NCBI GenBank assembly: GCA_018434325.1
Contig: JAHDPO010000032.1
Span: forward strand, 1-39,321
Direction of reading: 5' to 3'
DNA length: 39,321 nt
DNA from: Clostridia bacterium
Lineage (GTDB): Bacteria; Bacillota; Peptococcia; DRI-13; UBA5745
Shown: in pieces, positions 15,770 through 23,716 of the stretch
How positions within the stretch are numbered: position 1 is the stretch's first letter
Layout: every line of letters starts with the position of its first letter
Translations under genes and position numbers: made by a program
The notes under the pieces: model-generated
What the model was told of the DNA's origin: nothing
Databases searched by the model: none
What the model saw: the letters and a program-made list of their open reading frames with translations, nothing else

Positions 15770-16591
15770 TCAGTCGCACAGGGACAGGAAGGTTTCCCTG
15801 TCGCCGTTGTAAGTAATGGCTTTCAGCGCCTGCACCATTTTGGCCGGATCGGGGCTTTGCCATACATTGCGGCCGAAGACAACGCCATAGGTGCCGCACT
15901 TGGCCGCCGCCTCGATGGTATCGGCTATTTGAACAGCCTCCGCCTTGCCGCCGCCCAAAATGGTAACGGGTACCGGGCAGTTGTCCACCACCTGCCGGAA
16001 CTCTTCGGGAGTACCCATAAAATCACACTTTACGATGTCGGCGCCCATCTCGGCAGAGATACGGGCCATATCCGCATAAAGGGATACTTTTTTGCGATCC
16101 TCGGCGGTAAACTCCGCTCCCCAGGTGGTGGGCTCCACAATCAGCGGCATATCCCAGCGATTGCACTCCTCAGCCAGCTTGGTGATGTAGCGCATATTTT
16201 CTGTGTGCAGGTCCATGTTGCGTTTGCCGAAGACCAGCAGAGCCTTGATGCCGTCGGCGCCCAGCCGCACGCATTCCTCTACCGAAATAGACTGCTGAAC
16301 ATGCTCGATCTCACCTTCCCGCTGGGGAATCCCGCCGGAAATGATGAAGTCGGAAGAAATAACCAAAGAGGGCTTGTTTTTGCCGCCAAACATCCAATTG
16401 AAAATACGGGCCATGCCGCTGCCCAGCAAAATGGCGTCCGGGTTGGCGTCCACAATAGTCCGCAGCAGCTTTTCGGGATGGGCCAGTCCCGGCTTTACGC
16501 CTCCTTGCCCATGATCCATAGCCACCATTACTGTCTTGCCGCAGTTGTCAAATAAACGGTTGAAGCGGAGTTCCTTATTCCAGTGTCTCAT
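15770..16591 (-). CDS. Class I aldolase of the DhnA/LsrF (DeoC/LacD) family
   Basis: The 273-residue protein belongs to the DhnA-type class I aldolases, which include archaeal-type fructose-bisphosphate aldolase, ADH synthase and the AI-2 enzyme LsrF. The N-terminal VMVAMDHGQGGVKPGL, the central GADGIKALLVFG and GADIVKCDFMGTPEEF with the probable Schiff-base Lys188 are visible. VTILGGGKAE and YGVVFGRNVWQ supply the phosphate-binding ends. It would split a phosphorylated ketose-like compound, plausibly the product of the FGGY kinase encoded two genes downstream. The ATG at 16591 has GGAGATTGGAATC upstream. It follows the amidohydrolase gene by 18 bases. Confidence 0.88.
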   Translation of the reverse strand: MRHWNKELRFNRLFDNCGKTVMVAMDHGQGGVKPGLAHPEKLLRTIVDANPDAILLGSGMARIFNWMFGGKNKPSLVISSDFIISGGIPQREGEIEHVQQSISVEECVRLGADGIKALLVFGKRNMDLHTENMRYITKLAEECNRWDMPLIVEPTTWGAEFTAEDRKKVSLYADMARISAEMGADIVKCDFMGTPEEFRQVVDNCPVPVTILGGGKAEAVQIADTIEAAAKCGTYGVVFGRNVWQSPDPAKMVQALKAITYNGDRETFLSLCD

Positions 16592-16609
16592 GATTCCAAT
16601 CTCCTGTCT

Positions 16610-17947
16610 TTATATGTTTGAGCGCTGCAGCAGTTTTTCCAAAGCCGTCTGCGCCCTGTGCCGCAAAATATTCGTATCCACCGCCACCGGCTTTTTATTT
16701 CGGTAGACGAAACGCCCGTCCACCATGGTGTCGGTTACCATATGAGCGCCGCCTGAGTAAACCAGCCCGGCTACACTGGGTTTTTGAGGGGCCGTCTGGG
16801 GATGGTTCCAGTCGATAACGGCCAGATCCGCTTTTTTCCCCGGGGCCAGCACGCCTATATCTTCAGCCATGCCCAGGGCCTTTGCCCCGCCCAGGGTGGC
16901 TATCTCAAAGGTGCGCTGAGCAGTCATCGCCGTAGGCTGGTGCAGCGTGCCCTTTTGCAGCAGCGAGGCAAACCGCATCTCGGTAAACATATCCAAGGTG
17001 TTGTTGCAGGGGGCCCCATCCGACCCTAAGGAAAGGGTGATTCCGGCATCGGCCATCTTCTCCAGGGGAGCAATCCCCGACGCCAGCTTCAAATTGGTCA
17101 AAGGGCAAGAGGCCACTTTCACCTGCTGTTCTTGCAGGATGCGGATATCCTCGTCGTCCACGCAGACGCAATGGGCCAAAAGCAATCTTTCGTTGGCCAG
17201 ACCCAGCCGGTGCAGGTATTTGATTTCCGTCTGCCCCCGGCGCTGTTCCACCAGCCTGCTTTCAGGCAAGGTTTCACAAGCGTGGGTATGCACCAGCACC
17301 CCATATTCCGCCGAAAGATCGCGAATCCGCAGCAGCAGCTCCTCCGAAGTAGTGAGGATGCCCCGGGGCATCAACCCGTAGGAGATCCGGCCCCCCGCTG
17401 CGCCGTGCCATCTTTTCAGTAAGCGCAGGGATTCGTCCAGTGTCTGCTGCGTGGTTTCGATGAAGCTGGCGGGCAGGCCGCCCAGCTCCGGCGGCGTATC
17501 GGTGTAATCCATCATCACCTTGCCAAAGACAGCCCGCAGGCCCAGTTCCTCCACCGCCCGGGCCGCCGCATCCGCATGACGCACCGACTCCATGATGCAA
17601 ACGCAAGTCACGCCGCCGGCCAGCAGCTCGGTGCCGGCCAACAAAGCCGAAAGGTAGGTGCTTTCCTCATCGTGGGCGGCCTCCAAGGGCCAGATGCGGG
17701 TGCGCAGCCAATCCAGCAAAGCCATGTCGTCAGCGGTTCCCCGCAGCATTACTTGACAAAAATGCACATGGGTCTGTACAAATCCCGGAATCACCAGACG
17801 GCCTGACAGATCCACATTCATATAATCGGGCAGGCTGTCCATCTGGGTAAAGCCTGCAATCCGGTCGCCGTCCACCATGATGTTTTCGGCAACCGGGTCA
17901 CTGTGTCCATCACGCAGTACCAAGGCATTTTTTAAAAGTTGTTTCAT
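16610..17947 (-). CDS. Amidohydrolase-superfamily deaminase (TrzN/SsnA/MtaD-like)
   Basis: The 445-residue protein is a metal-dependent amidohydrolase of the group containing methylthioadenosine/S-adenosylhomocysteine deaminase, guanine deaminase, SsnA and triazine hydrolases. The metal and catalytic residues are in PGFVQTHVHF (His60, His62), LVHTHACET, LLLAHCV and SLGSDGAPCNN. LAPGKKADLAVID near the end is also typical. These enzymes hydrolyse an amine or chlorine from an N-heteroaromatic ring. Next to a BMP-type importer, a nucleoside-like or purine-like substrate is a reasonable guess, not a demonstration. The start has GGGAG upstream. It lies 35 bases after the second permease gene and 18 bases before the aldolase gene. 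Confidence 0.88.
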   Translation of the reverse strand: MKQLLKNALVLRDGHSDPVAENIMVDGDRIAGFTQMDSLPDYMNVDLSGRLVIPGFVQTHVHFCQVMLRGTADDMALLDWLRTRIWPLEAAHDEESTYLSALLAGTELLAGGVTCVCIMESVRHADAAARAVEELGLRAVFGKVMMDYTDTPPELGGLPASFIETTQQTLDESLRLLKRWHGAAGGRISYGLMPRGILTTSEELLLRIRDLSAEYGVLVHTHACETLPESRLVEQRRGQTEIKYLHRLGLANERLLLAHCVCVDDEDIRILQEQQVKVASCPLTNLKLASGIAPLEKMADAGITLSLGSDGAPCNNTLDMFTEMRFASLLQKGTLHQPTAMTAQRTFEIATLGGAKALGMAEDIGVLAPGKKADLAVIDWNHPQTAPQKPSVAGLVYSGGAHMVTDTMVDGRFVYRNKKPVAVDTNILRHRAQTALEKLLQRSNI

Positions 17948-17982
17948 TGCAGTACGCTCCCTTATGCTATTTCCGGATTACC

Positions 17983-18903
17983 TCAGATGACCCGGGTCTT
18001 GCTCTTTTGTTTTTCCCGCCAGGAAGTGACGGCCAGCACGACGATAGTCACCACATAGGGTACCATCAACGCGAAGTAGGACGGTACCTGCACCAACTGC
18101 AGCCGGCTGGATAAGCTCTCTACAAAGGCAAACAATATGGCTGAAAAAAACACCCGCAAGGGCTTGGCGCCGCCGAAAGCAATGGCCGCCATGGCAATAA
18201 AGCCGCGCCCCGCCGACATGTTTTCCACATACTGCGTCAGGTATCCGGTGGATAGATAGGCCCCGCCCAAGCCGCAGAGTACCCCATGGATCAATACGGT
18301 CATATAGAGGGTCCGCAGCAGCGAAACACCCGAGGTCGCCAAGGCCTGGGGATTTTCGCCGGCAGCCCGGATGTAGTAGCCGAACCGCGTGTGGTAAAGC
18401 ATGAAGTGCACGGCAAATACCAGGGCCAAGCCGATCCACACCATAATCGACTGCTTGTGGAAGATCGTGCCGATGACGGGGATTTCTTTCAAAAACCCGA
18501 TATCCAGCGTGGGGATGCCTTGTACACGGGGATCCGTGAAGGCTCCCTTGACGCCAAAAATGGCCCGCAGCAGATAAGTGGTGACGCCCAAGCCCAGCAT
18601 GTTGATGGCCACGCCGGTGACAATCTCATGAGCCCGCAGTGAAATGACAAAGACGCCGAAGAGCAGCGCCGTCAGCGTGGTGAATACCACGCCTCCGATC
18701 AGTCCCGCGATCCAGCTGCTGGTGTAATAGTTTACCACAAAACCGGAAAAGCAGCCGATCAGCATCAAGCCTTCAAGGCCGATGTTTTCAATGCCGGCCT
18801 GTTTGGTGAGCAGGCCGCCCAGCGATACCAGCAGCAGCGGAACCATCACACGCAAGGCAGCGGCAAACACCTCCGGGCCAAACAGTGTCTGTAAAAAAGG
18901 CAT
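17983..18903 (-). CDS. ABC importer permease, NupQ/YufQ type
   Basis: The protein (306 residues) is a membrane permease of the BPD_transp_2 family, with roughly eight to nine hydrophobic segments. Family landmarks include GGLLTKQAGIENIGLEGLML near the N-terminus and AGENPQALATSGVSL with GRGFIAMAAIAFGG in the second half. It pairs with the adjacent longer permease to form the channel of a nucleoside-type importer. Only one base separates it from that gene, and GGAGG lies eight bases before its ATG. It is the shorter partner, as NupQ is in Bacillus subtilis. Confidence 0.92.
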   Translation of the reverse strand: MPFLQTLFGPEVFAAALRVMVPLLLVSLGGLLTKQAGIENIGLEGLMLIGCFSGFVVNYYTSSWIAGLIGGVVFTTLTALLFGVFVISLRAHEIVTGVAINMLGLGVTTYLLRAIFGVKGAFTDPRVQGIPTLDIGFLKEIPVIGTIFHKQSIMVWIGLALVFAVHFMLYHTRFGYYIRAAGENPQALATSGVSLLRTLYMTVLIHGVLCGLGGAYLSTGYLTQYVENMSAGRGFIAMAAIAFGGAKPLRVFFSAILFAFVESLSSRLQLVQVPSYFALMVPYVVTIVVLAVTSWREKQKSKTRVI

Positions 18904-18904
18904 C

Positions 18905-19981
18905 TCAGCTACCTCCAGTCCCTTGTTTTTTTTCGCGCCGGTGCCGCAGCCCGGTCATAAATTCAGTAAAGTATTTGGAGAACGAAACCTGGGCAGCCAT
19001 AAACAGAATAATCACCGCTTGGATGACCTTGCTTAATTCGGACGGCACGCTGGTGGCCAGTTCCATGGTAAGGCCGCCGCTGCGCAGGGCGCCGAACAAA
19101 ATGGCCATGGGGATGACGCCGATGGCGCTGAAGCCGGCCATCAAGGCAATGGTCAGGCCGTCAAAGCCGTAGCCCGGCGAAATATTCTGCACAAAACGGT
19201 ACTGGATGCCCAGCACCAGCGCCGCTCCCCCGATGCCGGCAAAGCCGCCGCCCAGAAACATACATTGCAGTGTCCGCGCATTCACGTCAACGCCGATGTA
19301 TTTGGAAAAGATGCTGTTGCGTCCCAGCATGCGCATCTCATAACCTGCGCCGGTGTAGCGGAACATCACCGCCACCAGAATACAGGCCGCGATAGCCAAA
19401 AGAAATCCGACGTTGAACCGGGAGCCGGGATAAAGCAACGGCAGCCGCGCGGCCTTCTGAATATTCACGGTCATGCCCAGCGGTGCGCCGGGGGCCTTGA
19501 AGGGGTAGTTGACCAGATAGGAAGTGAATAAAATAGCCACATAGTTCAGCATCAGCGTTGTAACCACTTCGTTGGTGCCGGTCTTGATCTTCAGTGTGGC
19601 AGGGATCAGTCCATATAGCCCGCCGGCCAAAAATGCCGCCAGCAGCGCTACCGGGATAAGCAAAAAGCCCGGCAGCGGCAGGTATACGCCTACCAGCGCC
19701 GCCGCCATGCCGCCCATATACAACTGACCCTCCGCGCCGATGTTGGCCATGCCGCCTTTAAAAGCCACCGCCACACCCAGACCTGTAAAAATAAGCGGTG
19801 TGGCGCTGGACAGGGTGCCGGCCAGATTGGACATACCATTAAAAGCGCCTTCGATCAGTGCGCCGTAAGCCACCAGCGGATTGTCGCCGTTAAGCAGAAT
19901 AATGACCGTGCCGATGACCAGGGACACAAGGAATGCACACAACGATATGAACGGCAGTAATAACTTGCGGAATATCTTCAT
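18905..19981 (-). CDS. ABC importer permease, NupP/YufP type
   Basis: This 358-residue permease is the longer partner of the BMP-type importer. An N-terminal membrane anchor (LLLPFISLCAFLVSLVIGTV) is followed by GTLSSATPLIFTGLGVAVAF and ANIGAEGQLYMGG, a hallmark of these permeases. VTTLMLNYVAILF and NISPGYGFDGLTIALMAG also fit. The short C-terminal tail is basic. It follows the ATPase gene by 43 bases. The position in the operon (binding protein, ATPase, long permease, short permease) is the standard order for nucleoside importers of this class. Confidence 0.92.
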   Translation of the reverse strand: MKIFRKLLLPFISLCAFLVSLVIGTVIILLNGDNPLVAYGALIEGAFNGMSNLAGTLSSATPLIFTGLGVAVAFKGGMANIGAEGQLYMGGMAAALVGVYLPLPGFLLIPVALLAAFLAGGLYGLIPATLKIKTGTNEVVTTLMLNYVAILFTSYLVNYPFKAPGAPLGMTVNIQKAARLPLLYPGSRFNVGFLLAIAACILVAVMFRYTGAGYEMRMLGRNSIFSKYIGVDVNARTLQCMFLGGGFAGIGGAALVLGIQYRFVQNISPGYGFDGLTIALMAGFSAIGVIPMAILFGALRSGGLTMELATSVPSELSKVIQAVIILFMAAQVSFSKYFTEFMTGLRHRREKKQGTGGS

Positions 19982-20024
19982 ACGAGAACCTCATAACCCT
20001 TGTTCTTTTTGTTGTGCCAGGTGT

Positions 20025-21560
20025 TCAGGCAGTGCCCTCCAGCCCTTTTACGCCGGTCATATACAAGCCGATCTCCTGCTGGCTGATGGAATCGGGGGTG
20101 AAAGAGCCCACGATTTTGCCGTCAAACAGTACATGGATACGGTCGCTCAGGGCATATACTTCGTCCAAATCGGTGGAGATCAGCAGGACGGCGCGGCCCG
20201 CGTTGCGTGCGGCAATCAGCTGCTCGTGGATAAAATTGGTGGCCCCGATATCCACGCCCCGGGAAGGCTGCGCCACCACCAGCACTTTGTTGCCAAAGCT
20301 CATCTCCCGGGCCACCACAATCTTTTGCTGGTTGCCCCCCGAAAGACTGCTGGCCTCGATATCCAGTCCGGCCGTCTTTATATTGAACTTTTCCACAAGG
20401 TCCGCCGCCAGCCGCGAGGATTTTTTGTAGTCAAAGAACGGGCCTCTTCTAATCTCCGGCGAGCGCTGCCGCCCTCCCAGGAGATTATCGTGTACCGAGG
20501 CGGCCAGATTGAGCCCCGTTTTCATACGGTCCTCCGGAATAAAAGAACAGTATTTGCGGCGGCTGCGCACATCCTGGTGAGCAATATCCTCGCCGTCGAC
20601 CAGCACCTGGCCCTGCTCTATATGGGCAAAGCCCATCAGCGCCTCAACCAGCTCGCTCTGGCCGTTGCCTTCCACTCCGGCAACCGTCAGTATCTCTCCC
20701 GCCTTCACATCCAGCGAAATATCTTTCAATTTGATCATATTAAAACTGTCGCGCACCTGCAGGCCACGTATGGAGAAAGTGATTTTCTCCTCTTCTTGCG
20801 GCTTCTTTTCCAGGGGCACAAAATCCGCTTCCCTGCCCATCATCAGGCCGGCCAGACGGTGCTCGTCGGTATCGCTGGTTTTCACGGTACCCATGGTTAA
20901 CCCCCGCCGCAAAACGGTGATGTGATGGGATACCTCCATAACTTCTTTCAGCTTATGGGTGATCAGCAATACGGTTTTGCCCTGTTCGGACATGCCGCGG
21001 AGCACCTTAAACAGCTCCTGGCATTCCAGCGGCGTCAATACGGCGGTAGGCTCATCCAGAATCAGGATATCGGCGCCCCGAGACAAGGCTTTCAAGATTT
21101 CCACCCGCTGTAAAAGTCCCACCGACAGGTCGCATACCTTTTTTTCCGGATCTACTTTAAGGCCGTATTTCTCCGAGATATTCCGGGCATGGGCTATCAT
21201 CTTTTTTTTGTCTACCCGGCGCAGGCTTTTTAAAGGCTCCTGGCCCAGGCAGATGTTTTCGGCTACCGTAAAGTTGGGCACCAGCTTAAAATGCTGGTGG
21301 ACCATGCCGATTCCCAGCGCAATAGCGGCCTTGGGCGACGATATTTTTACCGGGCGGCCGTTGACCTTCACGTTGCCGGAGCTGGGCGCCACCAGGCCGT
21401 AGAGGATGCTGGTCAGCGTCGTTTTGCCGGCGCCGTTTTCTCCGACAATGGCGTGGATTTCTCCCTTGATCACCTTGATATTCACATCTTTATTGGCCTG
21501 CAAAAGACCATAGTTCTTGCAGACGTCGGTCATTTCTACCGCATATTCGATGTTTGGCAT
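20025..21560 (-). CDS. Double ABC ATPase of a BMP/nucleoside-type importer (NupO/YufO-like)
   Basis: The protein (511 residues) has two ABC domains in one chain, as in RbsA and NupO. The first has an intact Walker A (GENGAGKTTL), signature LSVGLLQRVEILKAL and Walker B ILILDEPTAVL. The second has a degenerate Walker A (GVEGNGQSELVEAL) and signature LSGGNQQKIVVAREM, so only one half is likely to be a standard ATPase site, which is normal for the family. The ATG at 21560 is preferred over upstream starts because GGGAG lies eight bases before it and the conserved sequence begins there. A strong RNA hairpin lies just before the gene. Confidence 0.93.
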   Translation of the reverse strand: MPNIEYAVEMTDVCKNYGLLQANKDVNIKVIKGEIHAIVGENGAGKTTLTSILYGLVAPSSGNVKVNGRPVKISSPKAAIALGIGMVHQHFKLVPNFTVAENICLGQEPLKSLRRVDKKKMIAHARNISEKYGLKVDPEKKVCDLSVGLLQRVEILKALSRGADILILDEPTAVLTPLECQELFKVLRGMSEQGKTVLLITHKLKEVMEVSHHITVLRRGLTMGTVKTSDTDEHRLAGLMMGREADFVPLEKKPQEEEKITFSIRGLQVRDSFNMIKLKDISLDVKAGEILTVAGVEGNGQSELVEALMGFAHIEQGQVLVDGEDIAHQDVRSRRKYCSFIPEDRMKTGLNLAASVHDNLLGGRQRSPEIRRGPFFDYKKSSRLAADLVEKFNIKTAGLDIEASSLSGGNQQKIVVAREMSFGNKVLVVAQPSRGVDIGATNFIHEQLIAARNAGRAVLLISTDLDEVYALSDRIHVLFDGKIVGSFTPDSISQQEIGLYMTGVKGLEGTA

Positions 21561-21583
21561 TGAAGCATCTCCCATTTTGCGAG

Positions 21584-21626
21584 ACAGGCGCCGCACCCCC
21601 ATGCTGCCACGGGGATGCGGGCCTGT
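21584..21626 (-). promoter_or_regulatory. Intercistronic hairpin between the binding-protein and ATPase genes
   Basis: In the minus-strand RNA, CCGCAUCCCC pairs with GGGGGUGCGG around a 10-base loop. An outer ACAGGC/GCCUGU pair extends the stem. No U-run follows, so it is probably an mRNA-stabilising or partial-attenuation hairpin, of the kind that lets a binding protein be made in excess over its ATPase and permeases. Confidence 0.6.
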
Positions 21627-21704
21627 ACCTTTTCACGCTGCTCTGAAACGAATTCTGCTAAACAGCAGTCCGCAAGTTGTATCTATCGCTTAAGATTTGC
21701 TAAC

Positions 21705-22772
21705 TTAAGATTTGGCATCCACAGGGGTGATCGAGCCGTTCATGATGCCTTCTTCGGTTTTGGTCATGGCGTCCAGCACATCCGCCGGCATTTTGGCCTT
21801 GAACTCAGGAGAGAAGTACATGCCGGTCCAGCCCTTGGCTAATCCTTCGTACTGCACTTTTTCCATGGTTCCGCCCTCCACGAAAATACCGATAGCATCG
21901 TAGAAGGATTTGGTTACGTTTTTCAGCATGCTGCCCATCACGTTGTCAGGAGCCAGAGGGCTCTTGTCGGTGTCGACGCCGATGGTGTACAGTTTGCGCT
22001 CTTTAGCTGCCTCGGTGACGCCGTTGCCGCTGCCGGAGGCTGCCTGATACACGATGTCGCAGCCCTGATCAAACAGGGTGAGGGCCAGTTCCTTGCCTTT
22101 GGCAGGATCATTGTGGTCGCCTACGATCAAGCTCAGCACCTTGATGTCGGGATCGATAGACTTGGCGCCCTGCTCATAAGCCTGCAAGAAATTCTGGATG
22201 GTGGGGGTGTCCACTGCGCCGACAAAGCCCAGGGTTTTCTGGTCGTTGATGCCGGGGAAATCGGTGCGGGTGGTCATCATGCCGGCCATTACGCCTGCCA
22301 CATAGGAACCCTCATGCTCACGATAGGAAATAGAGTAGATATTGTCCTTCTCCACCGGGGAAATGCCGTCGGGATAGAAGAAATAGGTATCGGGATACTG
22401 ATCGGCGACCTCTTCCAGATAGCTTTCAAACTGATAGCCCGGATTTACAATAACCATATCAAAGCCCTGAGCGCCTTTCAAAAGCAGGTCATAGTACAGC
22501 GAAGGATCGTTTTTGCCTTCCAGAATCTCATATTCGATTCCGAAGTCGGCCTTCGCCTGCTTCAGTGCCTCGGCGCCCATGTCGAAGATACCGTTGTCGC
22601 CCAGGCTGCCGGAACAAACCATGGCAACCTTCTTCACCGTGCCGCCGGCCTGAGTGGGCTCGGTGGCGCCTGTGGCGGTGGTGCCGGCCGGCGGCGTCGA
22701 GCCGCTGCCTCCGCAGGCAACCAGTGTGAAAAGCATAAACAGGGACAATGTCAATGCAACAAGCTTTTTCAT
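21705..22772 (-). CDS. BMP-family substrate-binding lipoprotein of the ABC importer
   Basis: The 355-residue protein starts with a lipoprotein signal peptide (MKKLVALTLSLFMLFTLVAC, lipid-modified Cys20) and a Gly/Thr/Ala-rich linker. It then has the BMP (PnrA/Med-like) periplasmic-binding fold: VAMVCSGSLGDNGIFDMG, YREHEGSYVAGVMAGMMT and CDIVYQAASGSGNGV. It would be anchored outside the membrane and capture the substrate for the importer. Characterised BMP proteins bind nucleosides, but some relatives bind other ligands. AAGGAGATGG precedes the ATG. It is the second gene of the operon, 76 bases after the regulator gene. Confidence 0.93.
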   Translation of the reverse strand: MKKLVALTLSLFMLFTLVACGGSGSTPPAGTTATGATEPTQAGGTVKKVAMVCSGSLGDNGIFDMGAEALKQAKADFGIEYEILEGKNDPSLYYDLLLKGAQGFDMVIVNPGYQFESYLEEVADQYPDTYFFYPDGISPVEKDNIYSISYREHEGSYVAGVMAGMMTTRTDFPGINDQKTLGFVGAVDTPTIQNFLQAYEQGAKSIDPDIKVLSLIVGDHNDPAKGKELALTLFDQGCDIVYQAASGSGNGVTEAAKERKLYTIGVDTDKSPLAPDNVMGSMLKNVTKSFYDAIGIFVEGGTMEKVQYEGLAKGWTGMYFSPEFKAKMPADVLDAMTKTEEGIMNGSITPVDAKS

Positions 22773-22848
22773 CTTTTTCCATCTCCTTTTTACTTACATC
22801 ATTTCAAGTAAAATACACCGGTGTTTTCTGTGTACAGTCCTCCCTCCC

Positions 22849-23607
22849 TTATTGCGTAGTCGTCATTATCTTGATGTCGTTTTTCTTAAAATAATCAAGA
22901 TAATCTCTATTCGGTATTTTGTCGGTAATCAGAATGTCAAAAGTGTTCAGTGCCGCAGCCCTGAACAGCTTGGCCTCTCCAAACTTGGTATGGTCGGCCA
23001 GCAGAACCTTGGTCCGCGCCTGGCGCAGCATGGTTTGCTTAAGAGCGGCTGCATCTTCCTTAAATTCGGTAACACCCTCCATTAATGAGACGCCGCCCGC
23101 GCCCACGAAGGCGTATTTATAATTCAGGCCCTTATAATGATCCTGGGCCGCGGGCCCAAAAAGGGTAAATAAATTTTTGTTTAGCTCCCCGCCGGAAAGA
23201 TGAACCACCGCCTCTCCCTGACTGGCAGTGATGGCAACATGGATAGAGGAGGTAACAATGAAGATGTTTTTTTTGGCAATGCATCTGGCCAGCTCGTTGA
23301 TGCTTGTGCCGTTGTCCAAGGCCACCGAATCCCCGTCTTCTACCAAACTGGCTGCCAGCGCCGCTATTTGCCGCTTGGCATTGGGCATGTTGGCCGCCCG
23401 CATGGGCATGGCCTGTTCCAGAAGCAGCCCTTTAGACAAACTCACGCCGCCAAAGGAGCGCTGCACCACACCTTCCCTCTCCATTTTAGACAGGTCCCGG
23501 CGTACCGTCATCTCGCTTACCTCAAGAGTGCCGGACAATTCCTTTATGGTCAGTGAGGGTTTATTTTCCAATAGATTGAGTATGTTTTCTCTGCGCTGAT
23601 CGTACAT
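22849..23607 (-). CDS. DeoR-family transcriptional regulator
   Basis: The protein has 252 residues from the ATG at 23607, where GGAGGTCCGGCA supplies the ribosome-binding site. The N-terminal DeoR helix-turn-helix is clear (LTIKELSGTLEVSEMTVRRDL followed by MEREGVVQRSFGGV). The C-terminal effector domain follows, with DSVALDNGTSI, the HLSGGELN signature segment, and LLADHTKFGE. Such domains usually sense a phosphorylated sugar, which fits the kinase in the same operon. As first gene of the operon it probably represses its own transcription and that of the downstream genes until the inducer appears. Confidence 0.93.
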   Translation of the reverse strand: MYDQRRENILNLLENKPSLTIKELSGTLEVSEMTVRRDLSKMEREGVVQRSFGGVSLSKGLLLEQAMPMRAANMPNAKRQIAALAASLVEDGDSVALDNGTSINELARCIAKKNIFIVTSSIHVAITASQGEAVVHLSGGELNKNLFTLFGPAAQDHYKGLNYKYAFVGAGGVSLMEGVTEFKEDAAALKQTMLRQARTKVLLADHTKFGEAKLFRAAALNTFDILITDKIPNRDYLDYFKKNDIKIMTTTQ

Positions 23608-23637
23608 TGCCGGACCTCCGTACATGGCAGTTTGATT

Positions 23638-23660
23638 TTGTTAATTTACCTAATTACAAC
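23638..23660 (-). promoter_or_regulatory. Candidate operator for the DeoR regulator
   Basis: The plus-strand sequence TTGTTAATTTACCTAATTACAAC is an imperfect palindrome (TGT-AATT ... AATT-ACA). It lies between the predicted transcription start and the regulator's start codon, a position where repressor binding would block elongation. Assignment rests on symmetry and place only. Confidence 0.4.
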
Positions 23661-23676
23661 ATTTAATGATAAAAAG

Positions 23677-23705
23677 AATATAGCGTAGAAAGGCAAGGCT
23701 GTCAA
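23677..23705 (-). promoter_or_regulatory. Promoter of the catabolic operon
   Basis: On the minus strand, TTGACA (23700-23705) and TATATT (23677-23682) are separated by exactly 17 bases, a near-perfect vegetative promoter. The transcription start would be near 23670. No other strong promoter was seen before any of the following ten genes. Confidence 0.8.
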
Positions 23706-23716
23706 TAGGTTTTAGA

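Noticed and set aside
15713-16555. 280-residue plus-strand open frame
   Set aside because: It is the antisense shadow of the DhnA-type aldolase; no conserved motif and no ribosome-binding site context.
19881-20900. 339-residue plus-strand open frame
   Set aside because: It is antisense to the permease and ABC ATPase genes, has no domain, and results from high GC at third codon positions of the real genes.
22113-22811. 232-residue plus-strand open frame
   Set aside because: It is antisense to the BMP lipoprotein gene, which has an unambiguous signal peptide and family motifs.
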